Assembly (NCBI RefSeq): GCF_030814655.1
Contig: NZ_JAUSVK010000001.1
Location: 291,501-355,500, forward strand
Direction of reading: 5' to 3'
DNA from: Labrys monachus
GTDB lineage: Bacteria; Pseudomonadota; Alphaproteobacteria; Rhizobiales; Labraceae
DNA length: 64,000 nt
In this document: in pieces, positions 35,228 through 42,767 of the stretch
Numbering within the stretch: the first letter of the stretch is position 1
Layout: each line of letters starts with the position of its first letter
Program-made: the position numbers and the translations under genes
Notes under the pieces: model-generated
The model's input: only the letters and a program-made list of their open reading frames with translations
Databases searched by the model: none
Told to the model about the DNA's origin: nothing

Positions 35228-35995
35228 ATGTCGAGAACGAGTCGCCTATTTGAACTGATCAATGTGCTGCGTGCACGCAGGACGCCCGTTACGGCTCTAT
35301 ATCTAGCGCGTGAACTGGGTATTTCCCAGCGGAGCGTATACCGGGACATTGAAACGTTGCGTTCGCTCGGAGCGCCTCTCGATGGACAAGCGGGTATCGG
35401 TTATTGTTTGGGAGAAGGGTTTTTTCTTCCCGAATTCGCATTTTCATCGGACGAACTGGACGCGCTGATCCTTGGTCTAGGCTGGGTGCGGCAGCGGGCC
35501 GATCCTGCCTTGGCGCAAGGCAGCGAAAGCGCTTTGGCGAAAATACTTTCCGCGCGAAACAGCGGGTCCTCAATGAACGGTGAACCACCGGCTCTCGTAA
35601 CGGCGGCCTCGGCGTCTGAGCGCATGGACCCTCCGCAGGTCGCACTCTTGCGCGATGCCATTCGTCGGCAACGCAAAGTCGCGATCAGCTATGAAGACGC
35701 TCACGGCTCGTTATCGGATCGCACCATCTGGCCGATCGCTATCGTCTATTTCGACGATGTGCGTGTATTGGCGGCCTGGTGCGAACACAGATCGGCCTTC
35801 CGTCACTTCCGCGTCGATCGAATGCACCTGAGGACGATTTCGGAGGAGCGCTACCCCGGGCGACGCCAATCGATCGTGAGGCAGTGGCGGCAGCAGGATC
35901 GTGACTGGCGTTCGATCCTGACAGTTTCTGACACATCGACACGCTACCCATTGGCGGGCGCCCTCCCTCCCGGTGCGATGTCAAAGGAAGGATAA
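35228..35995 (+). CDS. YafY-type HTH/WYL-domain regulator
   Basis: 255 residues. The N-terminal HTH_11 domain is clear (SRLFELINVLRARRTPVTALYLARELGISQRSVYRDIETL), and a WYL-like domain follows (RQRKVAISYEDAHGSLSDRT, then FRHFRVDRM). ATG 35228 aligns with the normal family start. Such proteins are usually repressors of a nearby gene; here the probable target (a VOC gene) is only a remnant, so the regulator may be orphaned. GC content is lower than in the catabolic operons. Confidence 0.82.
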   Translation: MSRTSRLFELINVLRARRTPVTALYLARELGISQRSVYRDIETLRSLGAPLDGQAGIGYCLGEGFFLPEFAFSSDELDALILGLGWVRQRADPALAQGSESALAKILSARNSGSSMNGEPPALVTAASASERMDPPQVALLRDAIRRQRKVAISYEDAHGSLSDRTIWPIAIVYFDDVRVLAAWCEHRSAFRHFRVDRMHLRTISEERYPGRRQSIVRQWRQQDRDWRSILTVSDTSTRYPLAGALPPGAMSKEG

Positions 35996-36132
35996 ATGCT
36001 CTTCTCCGGTTCGAACCCATGGCGGCGCGGTGGGGGAGCACAATCTTGCGTAACGCAACTATCTCAATGAGTTTATTGATCCCGGTTTCTGCGCAAGCTG
36101 CTCCGGATCCGGTGAAAAGCGAAGGATCAGTT

Positions 36133-36507
36133 ATGACCAATCACGAGTCCTGGAAGCTGTATGAAAAATACCTAGGCGCATGGAATACAACCTCGATCGA
36201 GGAACGTTTGAAAATCGCCACCGATGTTTTAAGCGAGAACATTGAATATCAAACCGCTAGATATGATTTGTGCACCGGTCGATCGCAAGTCATTGAAGAT
36301 ATGGCCACGTTTCATGAGAGATTCCCGGGCGGTCATTTCGAAATAGGCGACGTCTCCTCGCATCACAATGTGGCTGTATTAACTTGGGTTATCATCCAGG
36401 CAGATGGTAAGGAGTTTGCCCGTGGACTTGACCAGATTGCCGTTGATCGCAACGGACAGATTTCCAAAATTACGACCTTTGCGCCATCTGTAAAAGATCC
36501 GAATTAA
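36133..36507 (+). CDS. SnoaL-like / NTF2-fold small protein
   Basis: 124 residues from ATG 36133, preceded by AAGGA at good spacing. An N-terminal helix (ESWKLYEKYLGAWNTTSIEERLKIATDVLSENIEY) followed by ESI-type strands and FHERFPGGHFEIGDVSSHHNVAVLTWVI fits the SnoaL-like fold. An alternative start at 36019 would add a leader ending in SAQAAPD, which could be a signal peptide. Codon use is clearly more AT-rich than around it, suggesting recent transfer. Such folds serve as cyclases, isomerases or binding proteins; no function is assigned. Confidence 0.7.
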   Translation: MTNHESWKLYEKYLGAWNTTSIEERLKIATDVLSENIEYQTARYDLCTGRSQVIEDMATFHERFPGGHFEIGDVSSHHNVAVLTWVIIQADGKEFARGLDQIAVDRNGQISKITTFAPSVKDPN

Positions 36508-36688
36508 ACTCTTGGAAAATTGTATTTGGAGATTACTCATACTGCTTTTTAGGTGGAGCAGCTGGGATTGCCGATATCATGCTGTAACCTCTGAAGCGTA
36601 TCGACAGTCTGCGTTTTTGCGCAGCCTGCCTCGCAACGCCCCGTTTTGGAGTGAGAGGGCGGCCCGGCTTCGCCGTGACAGATTGGGG

Positions 36689-36709
36689 GCCGGAGGAGAG
36701 GCCTCCGGC
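36689..36709. terminator. Hairpin between SnoaL-like gene and convergent ABC operon
   Basis: GCCGGAGG and CCTCCGGC form an 8-bp stem with a 5-nt loop, 60 nt beyond the end of the minus-strand ABC operon (36769). No other gene is seen in the 261-nt gap. Confidence 0.4.
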
Positions 36710-36768
36710 GCCCGTGCGTCGAGACCGGCATGTTCGAGATCCCGGGCGATGGCCGGCGCTACCGGGCT

Positions 36769-37506
36769 CTAATGCCGCAGGATCTTGCTGACGAATTCCT
36801 GCGTCCGCGCTTCCCTGGGGGTCTCGAAGATATCGCGGGGCGAGCCGGTCTCGACGATCCGGCCCTTGTCCATCATCACCACCCGTGTCGAGACCTCCTT
36901 CACGAACGCCATTTCATGCGAGACGATCAGCATGGTGATGCCTTCGTCCGCCAGGGAGCGGATGGTGTCGAGCACCTCGGTGACGAGTTCGGGATCGAGC
37001 GCGGCGGTCACCTCGTCGAGCAGCAGGATCTCCGGCTTCAGCGCCAGCGCGCGGGCGATGGCGACGCGCTGCTGCTGGCCGCCGGAGAGCTGGTCCGGAT
37101 AGGCATGGTGCTTTTCGCCGAGGCCGACCTTGGCGAGAAGCGTCGTCGCTTCCCGCATCACGTCGGCCTTGGGGCGCTTCTTGATCTTGATCGGCGCGAT
37201 GGTGACGTTGCGCATCACGTCCATGTTCTGGAACAGGTTGTACTGCTGGAACACGATGGCCATGCGGTCGCGCATCGAGCGCAACTGGGCGCGCGAGGCA
37301 TAGTCGATCCGGCCGCCGTCGATGCGCACCTGGCCGGCTGTCGGCGGCAGCAGGCCCATCAGCACCCGCAGGAAGGTGCTCTTGCCCGAGCCGGACGGGC
37401 CGATCAGGCTGATGACCTCACCCTTGTTCACCGACAGGTTCACGTTGGACAGGACCGGGACCTGCCCATACGCGCTGCATAGATTCTCTGCTTCGAGAAG
37501 TGGCAA
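36769..37506 (-). CDS. Amino-acid ABC transporter ATP-binding protein
   Basis: 245 residues. Walker [11 protein letters not shown]-loop [19 protein letters not shown], signature LSGGQQQR, Walker [13 protein letters not shown] (DEV rather than DEP) and switch VSHEM. The N-terminus [14 protein letters not shown] fits the family, but its codon is TTG at 37506 and it lies 89 nt inside the permease gene. No later start would keep the first strand, so the TTG is likely real. Last gene of the importer operon. Confidence 0.88.
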   Translation of the reverse strand: MPLLEAENLCSAYGQVPVLSNVNLSVNKGEVISLIGPSGSGKSTFLRVLMGLLPPTAGQVRIDGGRIDYASRAQLRSMRDRMAIVFQQYNLFQNMDVMRNVTIAPIKIKKRPKADVMREATTLLAKVGLGEKHHAYPDQLSGGQQQRVAIARALALKPEILLLDEVTAALDPELVTEVLDTIRSLADEGITMLIVSHEMAFVKEVSTRVVMMDKGRIVETGSPRDIFETPREARTQEFVSKILRH

Positions 37507-38173
37507 GGCGGTTCTCCAGATAGGTGCCGAGGCGGCTCAGCGGGTAGGACATCACGAAATAGCAGACGAGGATGATGGTGTAGACGAGGGCGGGCGAGAA
37601 CCCGCGGCCGACATAGTTCTTGCCCGCGAAGGCCAGCTCCATCACGCCCATCTGCGAGGCGAGCGCCGTGTCCTTGATGAACATCACCATATAGGCGAAG
37701 CCCGGCGGCAGGATCACCTTCCAGGCCTGCGGCAGGATGATGAGGAACAGCGTGCGCGCATAGCCGAAATTCATCGCCTCCGCCGCCTCGCGCTGCGGCT
37801 TGGGCACCGATGCCATGCCGGCGCGGATGATCTCCGACATGAAGGCGGTGGAGAGCAGGCAGATCGAGACCACCGCGATGGCGAAGAGCGGCATGTCGCG
37901 GCTGATCGCCTGCACCCCGAACATGACGAGGAACAGGATGACGAGGAAGGGGATGCGCCGGAAGATCTCGACATAGAGGAGAGCCACGGCGCGCAGGGGC
38001 AGGAGGCTGCGGGCCGTCGTGGAGCGGATCGCGGCGACGATGAAGCCGAAGACGAAGCCGGACACGCAGCCGATGATCGTCAGCCCCAGCGTGCGGCCCA
38101 TGGCCTGCAGGATGAAGATGGCGTTGTAATAGGTGAAGAAATTGGGGGCGTCCGCGACGATGCGATTCCACAT
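37418..38173 (-). CDS. Amino-acid ABC transporter permease with extended C-terminus
   Basis: 251 residues, HisM family, about five spans, EAA loop AEAMNFGYARTLFLIILPQ. The normal family end is near LGTYLENRL; here about 25 extra, arginine- and proline-rich residues follow, encoded in the part that overlaps the ATPase gene. ATG 38173 overlaps the stop of the preceding permease by 1 nt. Confidence 0.88.
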   Translation of the reverse strand: MWNRIVADAPNFFTYYNAIFILQAMGRTLGLTIIGCVSGFVFGFIVAAIRSTTARSLLPLRAVALLYVEIFRRIPFLVILFLVMFGVQAISRDMPLFAIAVVSICLLSTAFMSEIIRAGMASVPKPQREAAEAMNFGYARTLFLIILPQAWKVILPPGFAYMVMFIKDTALASQMGVMELAFAGKNYVGRGFSPALVYTIILVCYFVMSYPLSRLGTYLENRLATSRSRESMQRVWAGPGPVQREPVGEQG

Positions 38174-38868
38174 CAGAAGATCCTCGCTTTGACGCGGAAG
38201 GCCCAGCGCCCGACCAGGGCCAGCGTGATCGAGGCGATGAAGGTCAGGCCGATATAGATGACCGCGATCACCGAATAGGTCTCGATGGTGCGCAGGTTCT
38301 GCGTCGAGATGTTGATGGCGCGCCCGGTGAGTTCCTCCACGCCGAACACCGCCGCCATCGAGCTTCCCAGCACCAGCCAGATGAAGAAATTGCTGAGCGG
38401 CGCATAGATGGTCTTGGCGATGTGCGGCAGGATGACGTAGCGCACCATCTGCGGACCGGACATGCCGAGCACCTGCGCCGTCTCGATCTCCTCGCGCCGC
38501 ACCGAAACGATGCCGCCGCGCAGGATGTCGGTGAGATAGGCGCCCGAATTCAAGGTCATGCCGATCACCACCGCCGTCATCGGCGACAGCAGGATGCCCG
38601 CATCGGGGAGCGCGTAGTACAGGAAGAAGATCTGCACGAGCGCGGGCGTGTTGGTGAAGAAGATCACATAGGCATTGATCAGCCCGCGGATCGGCCGGGC
38701 GCCGTAGCTTTTGCCGAGCGCGCCGAGCAGGCCGATGCAGGCGCCGAGCCAGAAGGACAGGAACGCGATTTCAAGCGTCAGGACGGCGCCGTCCAGGAGG
38801 TAAGGCAGCTTGGCGACGACGACGCTGAATTGGAACGTGTAGTGCAACGGTTGCGGCCTCCATGCCAT
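38173..38868 (-). CDS. Amino-acid ABC transporter permease
   Basis: 231 residues from ATG 38868. HisM family with EAA loop AQVLGMSGPQMVRYVILPH. The frame is open to 39021, but the extra residues are low-complexity and no Shine-Dalgarno sequence supports the earlier starts; ATG 38892 is a second possibility. It follows a strong hairpin (38921-38963) after the binding-protein gene. Confidence 0.85.
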   Translation of the reverse strand: MAWRPQPLHYTFQFSVVVAKLPYLLDGAVLTLEIAFLSFWLGACIGLLGALGKSYGARPIRGLINAYVIFFTNTPALVQIFFLYYALPDAGILLSPMTAVVIGMTLNSGAYLTDILRGGIVSVRREEIETAQVLGMSGPQMVRYVILPHIAKTIYAPLSNFFIWLVLGSSMAAVFGVEELTGRAINISTQNLRTIETYSVIAVIYIGLTFIASITLALVGRWAFRVKARIF

Positions 38869-38920
38869 CCGCCCGGGCAGGGGCAAGACCATGCTGCCGC
38901 AAGAGGGGCGGCAGCGCCAT

Positions 38921-38963
38921 CCCTCCCGGCTCCCGATCGCTGCAAGGGAGGGAGCCGGGAGGG
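38921..38963 (-). promoter_or_regulatory. Intercistronic 14-bp stem-loop between binding-protein and permease genes
   Basis: CCCTCCCGGCTCCC (38921-38934) and GGGAGCCGGGAGGG (38950-38963) pair perfectly around a 15-nt loop. It lies 7 nt after the binding-protein stop on the transcribed minus strand. It could protect the upstream message from 3' exonucleases or partly terminate, raising binding-protein levels relative to the permeases. Confidence 0.6.
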
Positions 38964-38969
38964 CGCGGT

Positions 38970-39779
38970 TCAGAAGTAGGGGGTCGGCACGACCGGCTTC
39001 AGCATCGGCTGGCCATACCATTTCTTCCAGGTGTCGTTGACGTATTCGCTCGAATGCAGGTCGTAGAGCAGCACGTTCAGGAAGTTGCGCAGCCCGTCAT
39101 TGCCCTTGGAGACGCCGATCGAATCGTAATTGGTGAAGATGGTGTCGTTGAGGGTGCGCCACTTCACGTCCGGATAGCTCTTGGTGAAGGACAGGAAGAA
39201 GTCGATATTCTCGATGATGGCGTCGCCGCGGCCCTGCGCGACGGCGCGTACGGTGTCGGCATTGTTCTCGACCAGCAGCACCTTGGCGTTGGGCAGCTTG
39301 TCCTTGAGGAAGTCGACCGACCAGTTCCCGCGCATGTTGACCAGCGTGTACTTGTCGGAATTGAAGTCCGTCCATTTCTGAGTGGTGTTCTTGTCGGTGG
39401 TGAGCACCGCCATGGATTCGGTATGGAGCGGCACGGTGAAGTCGATCAGCTTGGCCCGCTCGGCCGAGCGGGTGAGGGCGCCGAGCGAGATGTCGATCTG
39501 GTCGGCGACCAGATAGGGCACGCGCTGGGCCGTTTCGGTCGGCACGAACTCGGCCTTCACGCCAAGCGCCGCGGCGATCTTGTTGCCGACGTCGATGTCG
39601 AAGCCCTCGAGCTCGTTGGTCTTGCCGTAGGAGCTCATCGGCGGGAAATTCGGATTGATGCCGACGCGGATGGTCCCGGCCTGGATGATCTGGTCGAGCG
39701 TCCTGGCTGCCGCGGGCTCGGACACCAGTGTGGCGCCGATGAGCGCCGCGGCGGCGAATGAGAGAAGTTGGCGCAGCAT
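38970..39779 (-). CDS. Amino-acid ABC transporter substrate-binding protein (family 3)
   Basis: 269 residues with a signal peptide (cleavage after AAA near residue 25). SBP family 3 pattern: LDQIIQAGTIRVGINPNFPPMSSYG, LEGFDIDVGNKIAAALGVKAEFV, then DISLGALTRSAERAKLIDFTVP. The residues that normally bind the alpha-amino and carboxylate groups (D/E after F, R in SAERA) are in place, so an amino-acid-like ligand is likely. First gene of the operon; an IclR-type operator lies about 130 nt upstream. Confidence 0.9.
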   Translation of the reverse strand: MLRQLLSFAAAALIGATLVSEPAAARTLDQIIQAGTIRVGINPNFPPMSSYGKTNELEGFDIDVGNKIAAALGVKAEFVPTETAQRVPYLVADQIDISLGALTRSAERAKLIDFTVPLHTESMAVLTTDKNTTQKWTDFNSDKYTLVNMRGNWSVDFLKDKLPNAKVLLVENNADTVRAVAQGRGDAIIENIDFFLSFTKSYPDVKWRTLNDTIFTNYDSIGVSKGNDGLRNFLNVLLYDLHSSEYVNDTWKKWYGQPMLKPVVPTPYF

Positions 39780-39910
39780 GAAATCGTCCTCCTCGGCCGG
39801 GCGTGCCGGCGCGTGATGTTACCCTCTGCCAGAGCGGGGCGGCCTATCGGCTTCAGTCTCCAGCCTGCGGCGACATGCTGGCAATCAACGGCTTCCCGGT
39901 CAATTGAAAA

Positions 39911-39927
39911 TGTACGTCCTGCGAACA
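39911..39927. promoter_or_regulatory. Putative IclR operator upstream of amino-acid importer
   Basis: TGTACGTCCTGCGAACA matches TGTTC-N7-GAACA with one mismatch. It lies in the 330-nt region 39780-40109, which separates the importer start from the 3' end of the SDR gene and holds no gene that I can see. Confidence 0.5.
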
Positions 39928-40057
39928 TTTGTGCGAAATAAGAACGGCGCGCGACTTGCCGCATGGCGGGGAAAGCCGGCATTTGGCGGGAGGGCGGATG
40001 GCGGGCCGATCGCCGATCGACCGCTTTTCGGCAGGCTAGGGCGTTTGCGGGACGGAC

Positions 40058-40081
40058 GATCGGGGGATCGCCCCACCGATC
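40058..40081 (-). terminator. Stem-loop after the SDR operon
   Basis: On the minus strand, GATCGG-T-GGGG and CCCC-CGATC pair around CGAT with one bulged base, about 28 nt after the SDR stop at 40110. No T run follows. Terminator by position. Confidence 0.35.
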
Positions 40082-40109
40082 TCGCCGTTCCCTGTGGGGC
40101 CGGCGGCTG

Positions 40110-40877
40110 TCAGCGGATATAGGTGGCGCCGTTGACGTCGAGCGTGGCGCCCGACAGATGCCGCGACCGGCCGCTGGCCAGGAACGCCACGAGATGGCCG
40201 ATATCCTCCGGCGGCACCCATTCGCCCATGGCCAGGCCCGCGAAGATCTTTTCGGTGCCGCCCTGCGTGGCCGCGAAGCTTTCGGACATCTGCGTCGCCA
40301 CCACGCCGGGGGCGATGATGTAGGTGAGGATGTTGTCGCGGGCATGGGCGCGGGCGACCGTCTGCGCCATCGCCTTCACCGCCGCCTTGGAGGCGGCATA
40401 GGCCATCGTGGCCGGGTTGGTGACGCCGCGCTGGGCGCCCCAGCTGGAGATGGTGACGAGAATGCCGCCGCCATGGTCGCGGTAATGCTTGACGGCGCGC
40501 CGGACCAGGCGGGCCGGCGCCAGCACGTTGACCTGCAGCGTCTCCGCCCACACCGCGTCCCAGGTCTCGTCGCTCTCGTCGACGCCGCCGTTCCACAGCA
40601 GGATGGCGGCATTGTTGACGAAGACGTCGATCCGGCCGCGCCAGGCCTGCGCTTCGTCCCAGAGCCGCTCGGCGGCGGCGAGATCGTGCAGATCGGCCTG
40701 GACGAAATGCTTGCGCTCCGCCGGCAGGCCGGCAAGCGCCGCCTCGGCGCCGGCCCGGTCCGAGCCGTAATGGGCGATCACGAAGGCGCCCTCTTCCCCG
40801 CAGACGCGGGCGATGGCGGCGCCGATGCCTTTCGAGGCGCCGGTGACGAGGATGGTTCTGCCGTCGAGGCTGGGCAT
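40110..40877 (-). CDS. SDR family oxidoreductase
   Basis: 255 residues from ATG 40877 (AGGAG 6-10 nt upstream; GTG 40883 is a weaker choice). Classical SDR motifs: TGASKGIG, NNAA, S in TISSWG, YAASK. The C-terminus VNGATYIR is typical of FabG-like enzymes. Second gene of a two-gene SDR operon, 15 nt after the first. NAD(P)-dependent oxidation or reduction of a hydroxy/keto intermediate; the substrate is unknown. Confidence 0.85.
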   Translation of the reverse strand: MPSLDGRTILVTGASKGIGAAIARVCGEEGAFVIAHYGSDRAGAEAALAGLPAERKHFVQADLHDLAAAERLWDEAQAWRGRIDVFVNNAAILLWNGGVDESDETWDAVWAETLQVNVLAPARLVRRAVKHYRDHGGGILVTISSWGAQRGVTNPATMAYAASKAAVKAMAQTVARAHARDNILTYIIAPGVVATQMSESFAATQGGTEKIFAGLAMGEWVPPEDIGHLVAFLASGRSRHLSGATLDVNGATYIR

Positions 40878-40892
40878 GGTCACTCCTATGGC

Positions 40893-41651
40893 TCAGGCCA
40901 GGCCCGCATCGACGGGAAGAAGCTCGCCGGTGATGCCGCTGGCGAGATCGCTGGCGAGGAAGAGCGCGGCCTTGGCGACTTCGTCGGCCGTGGCCAGGCG
41001 CGCAAGCGCGTTGTCGGCGCCGAGCCTGGCCAGCGCCTCCGGTTCGGACGGGCCGCCGGCGGCGGCGCGGGCGCGGATGCGCTGGAGCAGGGCGTCGGTG
41101 GCGATCGGGCCGGGGGCGATGCCGTTGACGCGGATGCGGTAGCGGCCGAGATCCTGCGCTGCCGCCCTGATGATGCCGAGCGCCGCATGTTTGGAGGCGG
41201 TGTAGAGCATCTGGCGGGGATGGGCGAGGAAGGCATTGATCGAGGCCATCACCACGATCGCGCCGCCCTTCTCCTTCATCGCGGGCGTGGCGTGCTTGAT
41301 GGTGGCGGCGACGCCGCGCACATTCACCGCCATCACCCTGTCCCATTCGGTCATGTCGAGGCCCTCGCTCTCGCGCCAGGGCGGTACCAGCCCGGCATTG
41401 GCGACGACGACGTCGATACGGCCGTGGCGGCGCAGGGCCGCCTGTATCGCGGCTTCGATCGTGGCCTCCTCGCCGACATCGGTGTCGAGGGCGCTGAAGC
41501 CGGCCGGCAGCGCGGCGCCGGCGCTGGCCTGGGGAAGGTCGAGCACATGGCCGACCGCGCCCTCGGCGGCGAAGCGTTCGGCGATGGCGAGGCCGAGGCC
41601 CCTGCTTCCGCCGGTGATGAGGGCGACGCGGCCGTCGAGAAGGGTGGGCAT
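40893..41651 (-). CDS. SDR family oxidoreductase
   Basis: 252 residues from ATG 41651. Motifs GGSRGLG, NAG, S in VMASIN and YTASK are complete. The frame stays open far upstream, but those residues shadow the plus-strand gene. It diverges from the hydroxyacyl-CoA-dehydrogenase-like gene, with an IclR-type operator in between. Confidence 0.87.
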   Translation of the reverse strand: MPTLLDGRVALITGGSRGLGLAIAERFAAEGAVGHVLDLPQASAGAALPAGFSALDTDVGEEATIEAAIQAALRRHGRIDVVVANAGLVPPWRESEGLDMTEWDRVMAVNVRGVAATIKHATPAMKEKGGAIVVMASINAFLAHPRQMLYTASKHAALGIIRAAAQDLGRYRIRVNGIAPGPIATDALLQRIRARAAAGGPSEPEALARLGADNALARLATADEVAKAALFLASDLASGITGELLPVDAGLA

Positions 41652-41730
41652 GGCATTCCCCGCGCGGTAGGAGCCTGACGATCCGAATGCGCTTGCGCAT
41701 TGTCTCGGGTGTTGTAAATCTGTGTACAAG

Positions 41731-41747
41731 AGTTCGCAATGCGAACG
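41731..41747. promoter_or_regulatory. Putative IclR operator in divergent region
   Basis: AGTTCGCAATGCGAACG: GTTC-GCAATGC-GAAC fits the N7 spacing, and the core GTTCGCA/TGCGAAC is a longer palindrome. It overlaps an in-frame ATG at 41739, which argues that the downstream protein really starts at ATG 41799. Confidence 0.55.
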
Positions 41748-41798
41748 CAATCGCTGCCAGAGGCGATTGCCATATCCAGAAGTCCCACGGTAGCAGCC

Positions 41799-42767
41799 AT
41801 GAATCCAGCCCCGCCCGATCCCGCCAGGCCCCGCAGGGCGATCGCGATCATCGGGGGCGGCAGCATCGGCGTCGCCTTCGCCATCGTCTTCGCCAGGGCA
41901 GGGCACGAGGTCAGGCTGAGCGAGCCGGATGCGGGCCGGCGCGCCGCGATCGGCGGCATCCTGGCCGCACGCCTCGGCGATCTCGATCGCTATGGGCTGG
42001 TCGACGAGCCGATCGAGGCCGTCATCGGCCGGGTCGAGCTGGCGGACAGCCACGCTCGCGCGGTGGCGGGCGCCGCCTATGTCCAGGAATGCGCGCCCGA
42101 ACGGCTCGATCTCAAGACGGCGCTCTTCGCCGAACTCGTGCGCCTGGCGCCCGAGGACGCCGTGCTGGCGAGCGCCTCCTCGGCGATCACCGCCTCGGCC
42201 TTCGCCGCCGGCCTGCCGGGCCGCGAGCGCATGCTGGTGGTGCATCCGGGCAATCCGCCCTTCCTCATCCCGGTGGCGGAAGTGGTGCCGGCCCCCTTCA
42301 CCGCCGAGGCCAGCATTGCCTTCACGCAGGAACTCCTCGCCGGGGCGGGGCTGACGCCGGTGCTCATCCGCAAGGAGGTCGAGGGCTTCGTGTTCAACCG
42401 CCTGCAGGGCGCCCTGCTGCGCGAGGCCTATTGCCTGGTCCGCGACGGCGTCGTTTCGGTGGAGGATGTCGACCGCATCGTGCGCGACGGGCTCGGCCTG
42501 CGCTGGTCGGTGATCGGGCCGTTCGAGACGGTGGATCTCAACACCTCCGGCGGCATCGCCTCCCACGCCGTGAAGATGGGGCCGGCCTATGCCCGCATGG
42601 GCGCCGAGCGCGGCCAGCACGATCCGTGGACGCCGGACCTCGTCGAGAAGGTCGCGGGCGAGCGGCGGGCCGTGCTGCCGCTGGAGCAATGGGCCGAGCG
42701 CGTCGCCTGGCGGGACCGCCGGCTGATGAGCCTCGTCCGCCACCGCAAGACGGAGGCGGACGCATGA
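41799..42767 (+). CDS. 3-hydroxyacyl-CoA dehydrogenase family protein (lambda-crystallin/carnitine DH-like)
   Basis: 322 residues. The N-terminus has an NAD-binding motif (IAIIGGGSIGVAFAIVFARAG), then HPGNPPFLIPVAEVVPAPFT around the catalytic histidine and an FVFNRLQGALLREAYCLV helix that starts the C-terminal domain. This combination is typical of L-carnitine / L-gulonate 3-dehydrogenases as well as fatty-acid enzymes; no CoA-ligase is nearby, so a free hydroxy acid is likelier. The start at 41799 is preferred because an operator overlaps the earlier ATG. The stop overlaps the next gene by 4 nt. Confidence 0.85.
   Translation: MNPAPPDPARPRRAIAIIGGGSIGVAFAIVFARAGHEVRLSEPDAGRRAAIGGILAARLGDLDRYGLVDEPIEAVIGRVELADSHARAVAGAAYVQECAPERLDLKTALFAELVRLAPEDAVLASASSAITASAFAAGLPGRERMLVVHPGNPPFLIPVAEVVPAPFTAEASIAFTQELLAGAGLTPVLIRKEVEGFVFNRLQGALLREAYCLVRDGVVSVEDVDRIVRDGLGLRWSVIGPFETVDLNTSGGIASHAVKMGPAYARMGAERGQHDPWTPDLVEKVAGERRAVLPLEQWAERVAWRDRRLMSLVRHRKTEADA

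Noticed and set aside
41739-41798. Earlier ATG of the hydroxyacyl-CoA-dehydrogenase-like gene
   Set aside because: It lies within an operator palindrome and adds residues that are not part of the Rossmann fold; ATG 41799 fits better.
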